64,000 nt of DNA, taken from contig JAQFVV010000347.1 in NCBI GenBank assembly GCA_028023455.1, positions 60,001 to 124,000 on the forward strand, read 5' to 3'. The stretch comes from Epiperipatus broadwayi. Lineage: Eukaryota > Onychophora > Udeonychophora > Euonychophora > Peripatidae. The notes beneath the pieces are model-generated. The model searched no databases, was not told where the DNA came from, and saw only the letters and a list, made by a program, of their open reading frames with translations. The translations under genes were made by a program, and so were the position numbers. The first letter of the stretch is position 1, and each line of letters starts with the position of its first letter. Positions 10,930 through 23,129 of this stretch are shown here, piece after piece.

Positions 10930-12480
10930 TTTTTTCAAACATAGATGATCAGCAAAGTAGCAACAATGATGAGTGTTTTTGAGTATGGAGATAATACTGA
11001 GCTATGGACAAAATTACATATGTAAAATATTTCTCTATTATATCCAAAGTTTTCCTTTAATAAGAAACCAAGCAGAACTGTTGGTGTAGATACAGTTGCT
11101 CAAGCTTTACAATTCTTAAAAAAAAATTTTAATGATACATTGCTTCAAAAGATTTTCAACAAACAATTTTTTATGCTAATGAATGCCATGGTAAGCTTAG
11201 CATAGGCATAGTAATGTCTCAACATCACAGCTGTAAACCCAAGTTGAGACTAATTTTTGGGGTATTGATATATGATCTTGGTCTACAAGAAGGATCATCC
11301 TTATATCTATTTTGTCTAAAATCATGATAAGTACTAGGTATTCCTTGACCATGCAATACCTGTAGTTTGCCAATAATAAAAATTCTTACATGGTAACCAT
11401 GCAAATCTAAAGCTTTATAAGTTCTGAGAAATTATGAAGTATTTGAGAGAAAAATTTAATGTTGTATATATTTTAGAAAAAACTCTTAATCTGCATGAGA
11501 ATTGGAGGTGCTGCAGAAGATGTCTCATCTGGAAAACATATAGTGCTAAAAAGAGGGCCTATTTAGGATTAAAAATTATCCTTTGTGAGGCAGATAGTGG
11601 GTACATTTGTGACTTTGTTTTTTATACTGGAGTGGAAATAGTATCCTATAGAAGGATGCCATTTTACTTGTTAAGATCAGAAGTGCTCATTTGATATCTA
11701 GTTATTTGGCCAAAGGATACTGTGTCACTGGAGACAATTGTTACATGTCATCTAGTCTGTCAGATATACCAGTAAAAATAAGATAAACAAGTATAGAATT
11801 GTTAATAAACATAGAAAATATTTTCTAGAAAAAGTTTTAAAAGCCTGAACTGAAAAATGGCTCTATCCAGCCTTTTTGGCATGCAAAATAATGGCCTTGA
11901 AATGGCAGGACAAAAAAAAACAATCTTCCTGTGTAATATTTATGATACTGTCACAAGAATTGTAAAGAATAGGTGGGAAAAGTATGTTAAGAAATTTACT
12001 GCAGTGTTTGATTATAATACTATGAGTGAAGTTGACTGTTGTGATCAAGAATTGTTTTATTATCAGATAACTAATATATTAACAAAAAATATAAAAATCT
12101 ATTTATTCATTTTATACAAAAAGCTCTATGGAATGCATGCATTTTATCAATAAGCATTAAGATAATTAAATTTTTAAATTTCAAAATGCAAATGATTGGA
12201 AAAATTATTTAAATAATTATGCTGCTTCCACTTTTATTTCCTGTATAAGGAGAGATACTGCTATCCCTTTTTTCTTTGCTTCACTGATAAACATTTTTTC
12301 AAACTTGCTCTACTCAACCCCATCAAAAAAAGCAACTACATGACAATGCCAAGTATGCTGCTCAAAGGAACAAAATCAGAAGAAAATCAAGGTATTTAAT
12401 GAAGACACTGTAAACTTGGCCTTTGTATTTACCAGTACTTAACATCAATCATAGCAAAAAGAATTTTTGATGGTAATTAT
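10930..12480 (+). pseudogene. piggyBac transposase relic
   Basis: An open piece at 11434-11694 reads NWRCCRRCLIWKTYSAKKRA, LGLKIILCEADSGYICDF and VFYTG, matching the piggyBac catalytic core (pattern RQY.P.K..K.GIK...C...GY...F..Y.G). Further on, AKGYCVTGDNCYMSSSL matches the block with the second catalytic Asp. At 11857-12153, VDCCDQELFYYQ corresponds to the usual GVD..DQ..SYY block. Near 12330-12420, NAKYAAQRNKIRRKSRY and CKLGLCI resemble the cysteine-rich tail. Many frameshifts and stops make it inactive. No TTAA-flanked terminal repeats were identified, so limits are approximate. Confidence 0.75.
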
Positions 12481-15004
12481 TGCTTTTATTGTAAAAATAG
12501 CATTTATATCCATATTTTTTTGTGTTTTCTAATTATTGAATTTTAGCTACTGAAAAATGCAGGTTCCAAAAAAATAAAACTTGCAACCGCCACATATTAT
12601 CATTACCAAAAAGAAATATGTATGGCAATGCACTGTTTGTTTTTGAATAATATTGATTATGTACCAGAAAATTAGACAATCTATAAAATTTTGATTAGGG
12701 TATGTTATGCTTTGATTTTGCATATTTCACAAAATTTGAATATTTATCTCTATATATTTTATACTGATTGTAAGATGTTTTCCTTTTTAAGTTGATGTAA
12801 CAAATATATCTGGGAATCTTCAGAGAAGATCTGTTGAAATGTAGGGTCAAAAAACTGTATGTCTTCAAACTTGGCTTTCTTAAAATCAGTAATTGTATTT
12901 TATTGTAAATTTGTAAATAAAAAATATTTATTTTGTTTAGTTTATGAATATATATATATATGACTTGTTCTTGTTATGGCATAAATTTTTTTATGACTAA
13001 TTTTAGTCAATTCACTATAGATATATAATAGAGTAGATTTTAATATGCATTTGTTTGTTTTTAACTGATAAAATGGTAAATATAAGAATAATTATGATTT
13101 TTAAAAAAAAACATTTTTATATATTGGCTAATATGTATATAATGAAAATATGTTTTTACAAAAATCCATTTTGGGGCTCAAAATTGCTGGGGAAAAAACA
13201 TGTATTGTGAGCGCATTAAGTGATAAATTGATTTTTAATATTTTTAAGATGAGTTTTTATTAACAAGACATGTGATGTTAAAAAAAATTTATAGAAAAAA
13301 ATATAATGATTTGATAAAAAAAAATGCTTTTTTTTTATTAAATGTATTTTTTTAGACTGAAGGCTGAAATAAAATGTATTGTTTTTTGATAATGTAATTT
13401 TTTTTTTTTTTCAAAATTGATATTTTATTATTAAAATGATTTTCATTCTTTACATTTGCTTTTAAAGAAATTTATCTGAAAAATTAATTCAAATATTTTT
13501 TTTATTAAACATGAAATGAAAAAAAAAATTAGAAAAAATGTCAGTTGGTCTATGTACCAAATCAATGTCCTGAAAGTTTTAAAAACTACAATTATTAATA
13601 TATAAATTTATTTTGAAAGGACCTGCCTTTTTTTTTAAATATCTAGTTTGTATGACTTTTCACTTTTATTTTATAGTTTCTAAAAAAAACAGCTTTTTTA
13701 AAAAATAAAAAACTATAAGATATACAGCCATTTAAAAAATACTATATTTTAATAGATATTGAATTTTCTATTTTTTATTAAATGATATATCATATGGCTG
13801 CATACTATATACTAATATTCAAGAGTTATAAAAAGTGGGGGGGAAATTACATTGACTGCTCCAAATGATTGGAAAATTAATTCACACTTAATATTGATAT
13901 TTTTCACAATATATAAATTTTGATTTACATAAAAAATATTTCATACATATTGTGAACTTTTTTAAAAATTTATACAATATTATCTAAATAATTTTTTGTA
14001 ATTATTATTTATTTACATTCTTTTTTTATCTACAAAGTAACTTTTTCAACAAAATTGAACACATGCAAATAATATCACAAGATTAAATACATAAATAAAT
14101 ATTAAAAATAAACACAGTAACACCTTGTAAAAATAAAAATTTATTTAATGATGATTATGTACCCCATTTAAAGCATATGCATTTGCTATATCTGGAATTT
14201 TTGAATAAACATAATTTCAACATTAATTTCTGTTTATATAATGCAAAAATAAAATATTAGGTATTATTATAAAGTTAGCATATTATAATAAATAGTAAGC
14301 ATAAAAACTCAAAAAATTTAGTCAATAACATAAAATAAAGAGAAATAATCAAAATTTTGAAATTAATTTTTTTTTACTCCAAAATTATATCTTTTAATTG
14401 TGGCACATTAATATTAATTTTAATATTTTTATAAGTAAATTATAATTAAAATAATATATAAAAAGTCTTATCAATGATAGTTCATACAATTAGGAATCAA
14501 AAAATAAAAATTTTCATATATTTTGGGCTTTGTTTTACCTTTGTATGTTTGAAAATGATGTGCAGATGACATTATTTGATTACTACAAAGTAAATAAATA
14601 TAAAAATCATGCATTTTGTTAATTTAACATAACTCTCCTTAAAAAGAACTTCACTTCAGTAGACAGTATGATGTAAAAACAGTTTGATAATTTTAGCATT
14701 GAATAGCATTTGAAATTTACTAATGAGCACACATCAAATTTTTAGCAATATTCTTGTGACAGAGTCCTATACTTTAATGCAATATGTATTTTAGTCTTGT
14801 GTTTATTTATTTATATATTGTCCATTAATCCTACCTATAAGTGCACATGTGATATTAATATTTTTTCTACATTCTAACTTCTAAAAATAACATTCTCTTG
14901 GTCATGAATATGCCTAAATATTTTTGTAATGATTTTTATAATTAAATAAAGTAGTTATTATAATCAATTTAATATCATTACTTTTTATATAAATATCATA
15001 TGCA
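12481..15004. other. A+T-rich DNA, no feature recognised
   Basis: No domain, RNA or clear repeat was recognised. Long T and A runs are frequent (13370-13410, 13620-13700), and a G run at 13838-13845 stands out from its surroundings. Confidence 0.4.
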
Positions 15005-15695
15005 CTAACAACACATACACACACACAAAGCTGAATTTTTTAAATTCTTTATATATTAAAATAATACAAAATAAATATGTATGTGTGGCTGGAGCACTTT
15101 CAAGGACACAGCCCTCATGTTGTAACTGATAAACCTAGTTAATTGCAATGCAAATTTATTCAAATGACTTTATGTATTCCATTTCTTGGATATATTGTAG
15201 CACATATCATTTCTGTTAATGGTATGATTGTCACTAGCAATAAAGCAAGCCTTATTTACTTTTCTTTTTAAGTAATGTCATTCTCTACAAATAACCTTAA
15301 GGTCCATAAGTTCACAATTGTGACCTGCTGAGCTGTGATGCTGGGTGAAAACTGACTTATAATATAGGTCAGTTAATGCTTTGTTGTAAAAATATATATA
15401 TTAAGACAGCCATGTAGATAGAGAGGCTCTGGTCTCACCAAAGTATAAGGCATGACAATTTGCCACCGAGCAGGTAATATTGTACACCACTTGAGGTATT
15501 TGTGAGGGTACAATCTGTCTTTGGAGTTGTTGATTAATTTGTTGGAGTTGGGGGGGGGGCAGTTACAATACGGCTATGACTATAAAAGCTGTGTCCCTTT
15601 AAAGAGCTTCACCCACTTACATATTTATTTTGTATTATTTTAATATATAAAGAATTTTAAAAATTCAGCTTTGTGTGTGTAAACCTTGTTAGTAC
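15005..15695. mobile_element. Inverted-repeat element enclosing a PLE endonuclease fragment
   Basis: The left arm (about 15005-15130) and right arm (about 15568-15690) are reverse complements. Both include the words caaagctgaat/attcagctttg, the stretch ttaatatataaagaatt and the ggacacag/ctgtgtcc pair. Between them lies the minus-strand GIY-YIG relic. This is the third place in the window where PLE sequence is tied to an inverted repeat. Confidence 0.7.
15170..15545 (-). pseudogene. PLE GIY-YIG endonuclease fragment of a second PLE lineage
   Basis: The minus strand reads QIPQVVYNITC, then HALYFGETRASLSTWLS. After a stop and an A+T insertion it continues KALTDLYYKSVFTQHHSSAGH, DLKVICRE, RKVNKACFI and HTINRN. 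The order VVY, YFGET (for YIGET), R, H.S.AGH and K..E.F is that of PLE GIY-YIG nucleases. It differs from the KVHK/KRRIKES type at 9-10 kb, so at least two PLE lineages are present. Here the usual Glu of the last helix is replaced (KVNKACF). It is broken by stops. Confidence 0.7.
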
Positions 15696-16609
15696 ATGTG
15701 ATATTTATATAGTAGTATTTAACTGCAAAGTATAAACATCTCGCTTATATCATTATTTTCATAACTTACAGTAACATATCTTACTATTTCAACCAAATAT
15801 GCATTAAAATTTATGGGGAAAAAAAGCTTTTAATGATGTTCCTGCAATAATATCATCCAATAAAAAAATGAAACCTTTTTCTGAATCCATGTTCATAATA
15901 AGCACTGATAAAATATATTTACAGCTAAATGCTAATAAGTAATACATACACGCACAAGATAATCAAGAAAGACGAAAATATTGTTTTCAAATCTAGATTG
16001 CCATTTTGAAGAGATTGTTGACATAGTGATAGTGACAGATCCAAAATCTAATGACCCATGAATCACTATTTGGCAATGTCTTATGACCTGAGCAACAAAC
16101 CATTCCATTATTATTTTTCTATCTCACATCGAAGGATAGTCTAAAATTTAATTAAGATCCATTTTATAAAATAAACAAAATTAATTATTCACAACCAATA
16201 TTTGAGGATAGTAATTATGGTTTTGAAGTTTAAATTTAACAGTAATTAAAACAAATTAAATGTTATGTTAACAGCAAATATAAATCAGAAGTTATATATA
16301 TAAATTATCTTATTACCCACTCATTCTACTAATTCTTCACACATTTTATAAAGCCTTTTTTTTTTTTTAATGAAAAAAGGATGCAAGTTTTCTATATTGA
16401 GAAAACTAAAAAAACAAACCATGGACTTTTTACTAGCCTGGCGCGTAATTATCTATTTCACTAACTTATGTCAACACTTGCAAAAAAAAAAATCCTTAAG
16501 GGACTATTTGTTTTACAGTAGGATAACTGAAGATATATAAATAATATGGTAATGAAGTGCATTTCTGTCATGTTGCTGCTCTTCACTTTTAAAAAAGAAA
16601 AAAAGTCAA
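15696..16609. other. A+T-rich DNA, no feature recognised
   Basis: No recognisable gene or repeat. Base composition is like the surroundings. Confidence 0.4.
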
Positions 16610-16720
16610 GCGTTGGTGGCGAGTGGTTAGCACAGCTTCCTTACAAGCAGTTGTCCCGGGTTCGCTTCCCAGCTGATGCTTTGACACATGAAAAAAAAAA
16701 GAAAAAAAAAGAGACCTGTA
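16610..16720 (+). mobile_element. tRNA-derived SINE
   Basis: The head looks like a tRNA: an A-box-like GGTGGCGAGTGGTTAGC near 16615, an anticodon-loop-like CTTACAAG, and a B box GGGTTCGCTTCC near 16659-16670. It is followed by gatgct-tgacacatg and a poly-A-rich tail. The same tail word occurs in the copy at 28072. The A and B boxes would form an internal RNA polymerase III promoter. The anticodon position reads TAC, so a Val tRNA ancestor is possible but weakly supported. Confidence 0.75.
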
Positions 16721-17244
16721 TCTAAAAAAAAAGGTGAAGATGTTGTAGGCATACATATAAAAATCAAATAAAATAAATGCAATGAACAAAAAGGGCTGAA
16801 ATAAATTCTATAGTATTCAAAATGCTAATATATAAAAATAAATAATAACTATAGCCAGTTTACAGTATGTTTGTCATCCTAAGTAGCAATTTACAGTTAA
16901 GCTGATTATAGCGCTAATACTTATTTTTATATGTTACTAGAATTTATTTGTTTTGTTTATATACACATATATTAAATCAATAGTCGCACTAATACTTAAT
17001 TTTGAAAAATTAATAATTAATTAACCAAAAACTAAATATCATGTGTGTGTATATATATATATATGTGTGTGTATACGTGATGATGGGTTATATGTGCATG
17101 TAGACACTATATTGGATCATTTTTTTATGAAATTTTAATTATTTTTTAAAAAGTACACATCAAACAATAATAATTTTATTCTTCAATAGATTTGGTAAAA
17201 TCTTTCTTTTTAATATATATATTTATTACTTTTTATTTTAATTA
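16721..17244. other. A+T-rich DNA with short TA/TG microsatellite
   Basis: A TG/TA repeat lies at 17044-17073. Nothing else was recognised. Confidence 0.4.
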
Positions 17245-17460
17245 AAGGGGGTTTGAAACCAGATTTTCAAGCTTTCTTCAGTCATCCATTCCATCCTATA
17301 CAATCGACGGACATGATCTCATACACGTTAAGATAAATATTCTCCAATATACGTATTTTGTGCATTTTTTCATATGTGTGTGGTCCATATCCATCGGTTG
17401 TATAGGATAGAGTGGATGGCTTTAGGGATCTTAAAAGTCTGGTTCAAATCCCCTCTAATT
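17245..17460. repeat. Foldback repeat with hammerhead fragment (family A)
   Basis: Inverted arms at about 17250-17310 and 17395-17455 share words such as catcctatacaatcga and its complement. The outer edges (ggtttgaaaccagatttt / tctggttcaaatccc) are those of the family A elements at 18.7, 21.8 and 32.8 kb. The loop keeps only the downstream half of the hammerhead on the minus strand (17341-17363: GCAC, AAA for GAAA, UACGUAUA, UUGG). The upstream core is lost. Confidence 0.6.
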
Positions 17461-18644
17461 ACGACTAGCTTAATTATATATACTATACTTGGATGTAAAT
17501 ATTATTTTTTGTTTTGTAATTTATTTATTTTTTAATGCTTTATTATTTATTTTTATCAAACATTATTCTCTCTTTTTTTTATAAATCTAACTCACGAATG
17601 AAGTTATAATTGCTACATACCTATCAGGGTTGCTCTAGAAAAGGACATTTTACTTTTTAATAATAATAAAAAGAAAGAAAGGACCGATACTAAAAGCTTT
17701 TTTACTTTTTTGGAATTCGTTAAGTCATTTTAGTTTACCGGAAATATTAGTAAAAATTAGAGTGCTTTGCTAATTGAGAAGGAATACAAAATCTTTCTAT
17801 GGAAATAAAGAATCTACTATCAATTTGTGTTCTAAAAATAAAATCTCTGGAAAAATTGGTTATACATATCAAAATAAGTACTCTTTAAAAAAACAAACAA
17901 AAGTATTAAGAAATAAAGCTCTATGTATAGTTAAATAAATAACAGACTCATTCATTATAACCTTTCAACAAAAAGAATACCAATAAACTTAATTTTCTAT
18001 AAATTTACATTAAAAAAATGAATGTTAGTTCCTTAGTTTTAAAATAAAATGCACGCATTGGTTGTATAATAGTCTACCATATATAAGGAATAGAATATAT
18101 CTTGGGATATATTATGATTAATACAACTTATGAAAGAGCTTCTCAATTTAAAATTTCAGCTTTAATTTTGGAAAATAAAAGTATGAAAGTAATCTTACAG
18201 ATATAAATATTTCAATGGAAGTTGTCTATATTCAACATTTTGTAATTTAATGGACACTTTAATATTTACTTAGTGAAAAAGAACTCAAAAGTTGTTATAT
18301 TAACTTTTCAACAATAAAAAAAGTTTCATATTTTATATTTCTGCAATTATTGCAAAAGCTTTATTTATATTATTTTTTAAAAAAACTAATGCAGAGTGTA
18401 GAGGTAAATATTATTATTATTTTTATTTACATTTTTAATGATTTTTTAACAAAAGAAAAGGGCACCAAAAATTATAGAATGTTTGTGAATACATTTTAAA
18501 TTTTAATTATTAACTAAATTAATTTCTTCTTAAATAACTAACACATGTGAGCAAAAGATATGATTTTTTATTATTTTATTTATTTCAGCCAAAAAAAAAA
18601 AGGAATAAAAAATCTAAATTATGATAATTATTTACACAACTTTT
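17461..18644. other. A+T-rich DNA, no feature recognised
   Basis: No coding or repeat signature was recognised. Confidence 0.4.
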
Positions 18645-18860
18645 AAATATAGAGGATTCGAACTCAGAATTTTAAGCAACCTTTAACTATCCACACTCTC
18701 TCATACTACTGATATACATGACCACACATGTAGAAAAAATAAATAATCACCAATATACCTATTTCGTGCTGAACCAGCACTCATCAGTTGGTCCAGATTA
18801 TCATATCCCACATATATATAATCAGTGCTCTGATTATATATATACATATATATAATCAGT
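18645..18860 (-). repeat. Family A hammerhead repeat, single-sided copy
   Basis: This shares with the other family A copies the outer edge (gaggattcgaactcagaa), the tatgag..gtgtgga segment and the hammerhead core. The other inverted arm is missing. A short duplicated segment with tataatcagtgctctg appears twice at 18820-18865. Confidence 0.65.
18745..18799 (-). ncRNA. Hammerhead ribozyme motif, family A, complete core
   Basis: On the minus strand the order is stem I strand AAUC, bulge UGG, ACCAA; core CUGAUGA; stem II GUGCUG and CAGCAC closing a GUU loop with six perfect pairs; GAAA; short stem III AUA/UAU around GG; cleavage residue A in an AUA triplet; then UUGGU and GAUU, which pair back to ACCAA and AAUC. 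All core nucleotides of the hammerhead consensus are present, in a type I layout. Stem III is very short, as in PLE and retrozyme hammerheads that are thought to work as dimers. The fold was made by hand; activity is inferred. Confidence 0.8.
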
Positions 18861-20395
18861 GCTCTGTTTATATATATATTACAATTAAGTTCCAGGTATA
18901 AAAATGCCCGCATTTCAAATCTTACACAATTTTTGTAATTTAAAGTAAGAATAACATTATCCAAATCTTATTCCTGGAAATTGTCAGTATAGAATTATTT
19001 TCATCACTTGTATATTTTCTATTATTTTATTTAAATAGATTAATTAATTATCTATTAAAAAATTTACATTTGAAATGAGATTTAAACCTGGTCTCTCATT
19101 ATAATATGTGTCTGTATGTGATTTCTGAATTCTTGTTTGTTTTTACATTCTAATTGTATCTTATCCATAATATTAATTGATATTAGTGATAATACATCAA
19201 ATATGGATTGGTAACTGCGACATAATCCTCATCATTTACGATTACTTTTTAGAGTTTTGGCAGAAATAACATTATTATAAATATTTACATGTTATAGCAA
19301 TACATATTTTGAAAGTGAAATTTACACTGCTAAGATATATTTAAATGATCACAATATTGACTACTTGATTTCATTTATTAAAATATCAGTTTGTAGTTCA
19401 TAATCAAATGTTGGGAAACTTGCTCAAGAGGAATTTGTATGACTTGATCCACGGGAAACTTTATTTTATCATTAAAATCAGCCACCATAAAAATGACATT
19501 TTTTTCCTTGGTTATATCTGTCCCAATCATACTTACTTATGATTATATTTTTATTATTTGTTTGTTTTAATGGATTTATAACATTTCTATGATACTAAAT
19601 ATGATTTATTTATTTAACAATGAGCTTAATTGGCCGTGTGATTAGGATCATTTATATTAATTTCTAGATCACTGTATCAATTTTTGAGGAATACTACATC
19701 ATTTAGTTATGTTCTGATATGTGGATGGATTCATGACTTGTAAACTTGAATATACTTCTTTAAGTGATTGTACCTTGGTAAATATTAGTTAATGAAGAAA
19801 AAAGTACTATCTCATCAAATTATGGATGTTTTGTCTAAGATCATATTTATAGCAGTCATCATCTTTAAAAATGTCCACTATTTTTGGTATTTATTTTATA
19901 TTAATTATCTAATAATAAGCTGATATTATAAAAGAAATATGTCTTTTTTTGGAAAATTAAATAGTAAGATTTATGCCAAAATTGAACAAATTTTATTTAT
20001 TACATAATTTTAAAAAAACTTTGATCATACAGAATAATAAAGGTCATTAAAATAATTGTTATTTATACCAGCTAAAATATACACCATTTTTATTGAATAT
20101 TGCCATATTTCTATAATTGCTGACCCATGTAAATGCTTTTCGTTGAAAACAATCGTATCTAAAGATAACCAGCTTTGATTATTAATAATACGTAATTAAA
20201 AAAAATCAGCTCATAAAATAATAAATTTTATCAAACAATAAGTTGATACAGTACTTTAGCTAAAATATGATTTTTAAAAATATTTATCTAATATCCTTGT
20301 CATAATAAAAGTGGTTACACATCTAAAGCAAAATAGTTATCATTATAAATATAACAATGGCAAAATTACTAGAAAAATCATTTTATCTTATTCAG
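18861..20395. other. A+T-rich DNA, no feature recognised
   Basis: No coding or repeat signature was recognised. Confidence 0.4.
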
Positions 20396-20397
20396 TA

Positions 20398-20645
20398 ATA
20401 TATAGAGGTTTGAACTCAGATTTTCACATGATCCTCAACTAACCTTGATATTTCATACTGCTGACACACTTGATCACACACGTGTAAAGAGTTTAAACTC
20501 AGACTTTCACACGATCGTCAACTAACCATGCTATCTTATACTGCTGACACACTTGTGTGTGATCAAGGGTGTCCACAGTATGAGATAGCATGTTTAGTTG
20601 AGGATCATGTAAAAGTCTCAGTACAACCCTCCATATATTACATAT
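20398..20645. repeat. Foldback repeat of family A ends without the ribozyme core
   Basis: The outer words (gaggtttgaactcag, gatcctcaactaacc, catactgctgacacactt) recur twice on the left side (20406-20480 and 20490-20560) and in inverted form on the right (20560-20635). The ends match other family A elements, but the hammerhead segment is absent. This looks like a rearranged, ribozyme-free relative. Confidence 0.6.
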
Positions 20646-21315
20646 TGGCGTGCTTTTGCCTGTACTGTAGAAAAAAAATCTTATTCAGTAATTTAATTTT
20701 TCTTTAACTAGACAGCATTTTCATAATGAGCAAAATTTAATATTTCAGTTTTAGCAAAAATTATACAAGTTTTACTTGTTAGATAATTAATTAATTTTAA
20801 ATGTTTTCTTTTCACCAAATAATGTAATTATTTAAAACTCGTTATAATCAAGTATAGGTAACCATTAAAGTTCAAACGTTTTATAATGCATTAAGCATTA
20901 TATTATAATGCATTAAGCATGCTTTTGGCAGATTTCTACCAGAATCATAATGCTTTTTAACGTTTAGCAGTTTAGAACTATGCCTATATATTATATATGG
21001 ACGTAATTGGATATGTGAATTAACAAAAAAAAATTAATGTTATATTTTATAAAGTGCATTAAAAATAAATTATAAATTATATGTTAAGCTAATTTAAATT
21101 TTTTTACATGCTTTATTTTTAAATTTAATGAATCATAATTTAATGAAAGATCAACCTTTATGTGTACCTTCAATATGCTTCCTCAATCAGTTAAGATCAT
21201 AAAATTATTTTAAAAAATTCAACAATTCTGTTGTGTTTATTAATAAACAGTTTTTATAGTATTTACACAGAGATTAGTAAAGTACGGTATTTTTTTATTT
21301 ATAATAAGCTTAATA
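20646..21315. other. A+T-rich DNA, no feature recognised
   Basis: Only a short duplication (tataatgcattaagcat, twice near 20882-20920) was noted. Confidence 0.4.
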
Positions 21316-21395
21316 AAGGTCAGCGCGACTGCCTTGCAGGCGGTTGCCCGGATTGCGGGTTCGCGTCCCGGCCGATACTATAACACTTTAAAAGG
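21316..21395 (+). mobile_element. tRNA-derived SINE, 5'-truncated copy
   Basis: The sequence reads ggtcagcgcgactgccttgc, then CAGGCGG and the B box GGGTTCGCGTCC near 21357-21368, then ccggccgatact-ataacac. The tail resembles the SINEs at 16610 and 28072. The A-box part is incomplete. Its G+C content stands far above the flanks. Confidence 0.65.
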
Positions 21396-21750
21396 TCTAC
21401 TCATTAGATATCATTTTATCTCAATTTTAAACTTTTATTACAGCTTAATAATTTGTGGTCCAATTTTAATTTATAATAATGAGTTAAATGTTTATCATTA
21501 AAAAAAAAAATGGTCTTATATATATTTTTGATTTATGAAGAGTTTTGAAAAACCAGTTGGTGAAGTTATTTATCTCGAGTAAAAATATTTATGTAAAGCT
21601 GGGATAGCAGGAAAAGTTTCATTCACCAAAATTAATTATTGATTTGAAAATATATTTTTAAAAAACAATAAAATCTTAATATTTGTTAAATTGTCTTCAC
21701 ATTCCATTTTAAATTCTGACAGTTTTTATATTTATTATTTGTCATATGTA
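21396..21750. other. A+T-rich DNA, no feature recognised
   Basis: Nothing recognisable between the SINE and the next foldback element. Confidence 0.4.
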
Positions 21751-22040
21751 ATATATAGAGTGTATAAGCACAGACTTTGACATAACCCACCACTCTCCAC
21801 ACTATCTCCTAACACTGATACACTTAAACACATATATGTGTAGATATGGTAATCTGGACCAACTGATAGATGGTAATCTGGACCAACTGATGATTGCTGG
21901 TTTAGCATGAAATACGCATATTGGTGATTATTTATCTTTTCAACATATATGTGTTTAAGTGTATCAGTACTATGAGATAGTGTGGAGAGTGGTGGGACAT
22001 GTGAAAGTCTGTGCTCATACATCTTATATATTACATATAT
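21751..22040. mobile_element. Foldback element with a hammerhead in its loop (family A)
   Basis: The left arm (about 21753-21840) and right arm (about 21945-22035) are reverse complements, sharing accactctccacactatctc and its complement, then acacttaaacacatatatgtg on both sides. The single-stranded centre holds one hammerhead on the plus strand. The stem I 5' strand is present twice in tandem (ggtaatctggaccaactgat at 21848 and 21872), a 24-base local duplication. Confidence 0.75.
21875..21929 (+). ncRNA. Hammerhead ribozyme motif, family A, weakened stems
   Basis: AAUC, UGG, ACCAA, then core CUGAUGA, stem II UGCUG/UAGCA with loop GUU, GAAA, AUAC/GCAU, A, UUGGU, GAUU. All core residues are kept. 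The stem II closing pair next to the core is a U-U mismatch, and stem III has an A-C mismatch. Activity may be reduced. Confidence 0.7.
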
Positions 22041-22589
22041 AAACACAGGTATATAATAAGCCTGTGTGTTTCACTTATTATTTGTCATATGGTTAATAGT
22101 TTGTAATAGCAATAATATTTCACTGTCAATACAAGTAGACTGAATACAACCATTTGATTCATAAGAATAACTTTATATATATATATATTATAATTTTTTT
22201 AAAACTTGATTGTTTCTCCTTTCTACAAAGATAAACTACAAAACGAAAGATGCATAAATTTACTGAGAAGCATTTACATGACAGTCTATGAAAAATAAAT
22301 ACCTAAATCTCATTTGGATCTGATTCCATTTGGATAAAATTAATATTTTTTATATTAAAATAATCTATCCAGTAGTACCTTTTATCATTTTAATCTATAT
22401 CTCTGCATTCTACTCCCTAACTTTCAGAAACTAATCTTTAGTACATTTGTTGTATGTTAAAATATTTTTTCTGATTTTTAGTAAACTCTTTCCATCCATT
22501 TATGTAAAATAAAATATGGTTTGTATTTGAAACTGTGTAGAACAATAAACTACATTATTTATTAAAATAATGAGTGCGCTAATAGTTGT
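22041..22589. other. A+T-rich DNA, no feature recognised
   Basis: No coding or repeat signature was recognised. Confidence 0.4.
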
Positions 22590-22935
22590 AACAAGATTTA
22601 TTGATAAATGCCACTAGAGAAAACATTTAAAAATCTCTATCTAGAAACATCCTCATTCCCCATATAACTATTTGAGTTAGATAGACATATAGATGTCTGA
22701 AATTTTCAGATTTTCTCCTTAATACTTAACTATTCAATAAGTGCTGGCTTTGAGTTGGTATTTTGGATTTGTTGTCTGGAATATCCTAATGCCTCCTGAA
22801 GATAGCCAATAACTTGAAAACAGTTCAGGGATAGGGATTTTTCTAGCTAGATATTTTTAAATGCTTTCTCTTGTGGCATTTATCAATAAAGCTTGTTAAA
22901 GCTATTAGCATGTTTATATTTTAGTTTATAATTAA
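22590..22935. repeat. Decayed family B foldback with hammerhead-like remnant
   Basis: The right arm (about 22780-22920) matches the right arm of the element at 361-851: a hammerhead-like segment, then gcatttatcaataaagcttg and agctattagca. The left arm (22600-22680) is a diverged inverted copy. The hammerhead segment at 22781-22838 keeps CUGAAGA, GAAA, AAC/GUU with loop A, and UUC before AGGGAUAGGGA, but stem II is disrupted. Confidence 0.6.
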
Positions 22936-23129
22936 AAGCCTTATCAAGTTAAGTCACATGATGTATGACTTGATTTTATTTACTGTATTATTTTTTCAAC
23001 TGCTCTATCTTTTAGTTAAGAAATATTTTTTAATCCATTATTTTTTATAATATTTCCTATTATACAATAATAACTTTATTTTCCTATAAACTGAGTACTA
23101 ACTGTATTTTTAAAAAATGATCTATTAGG

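Noticed and set aside
16610-16690. Possible functional tRNA gene
   Set aside because: A and B boxes are present, but the acceptor stem does not close, the tail matches the SINE at 28072, and an A-rich stretch follows. It is a SINE head.
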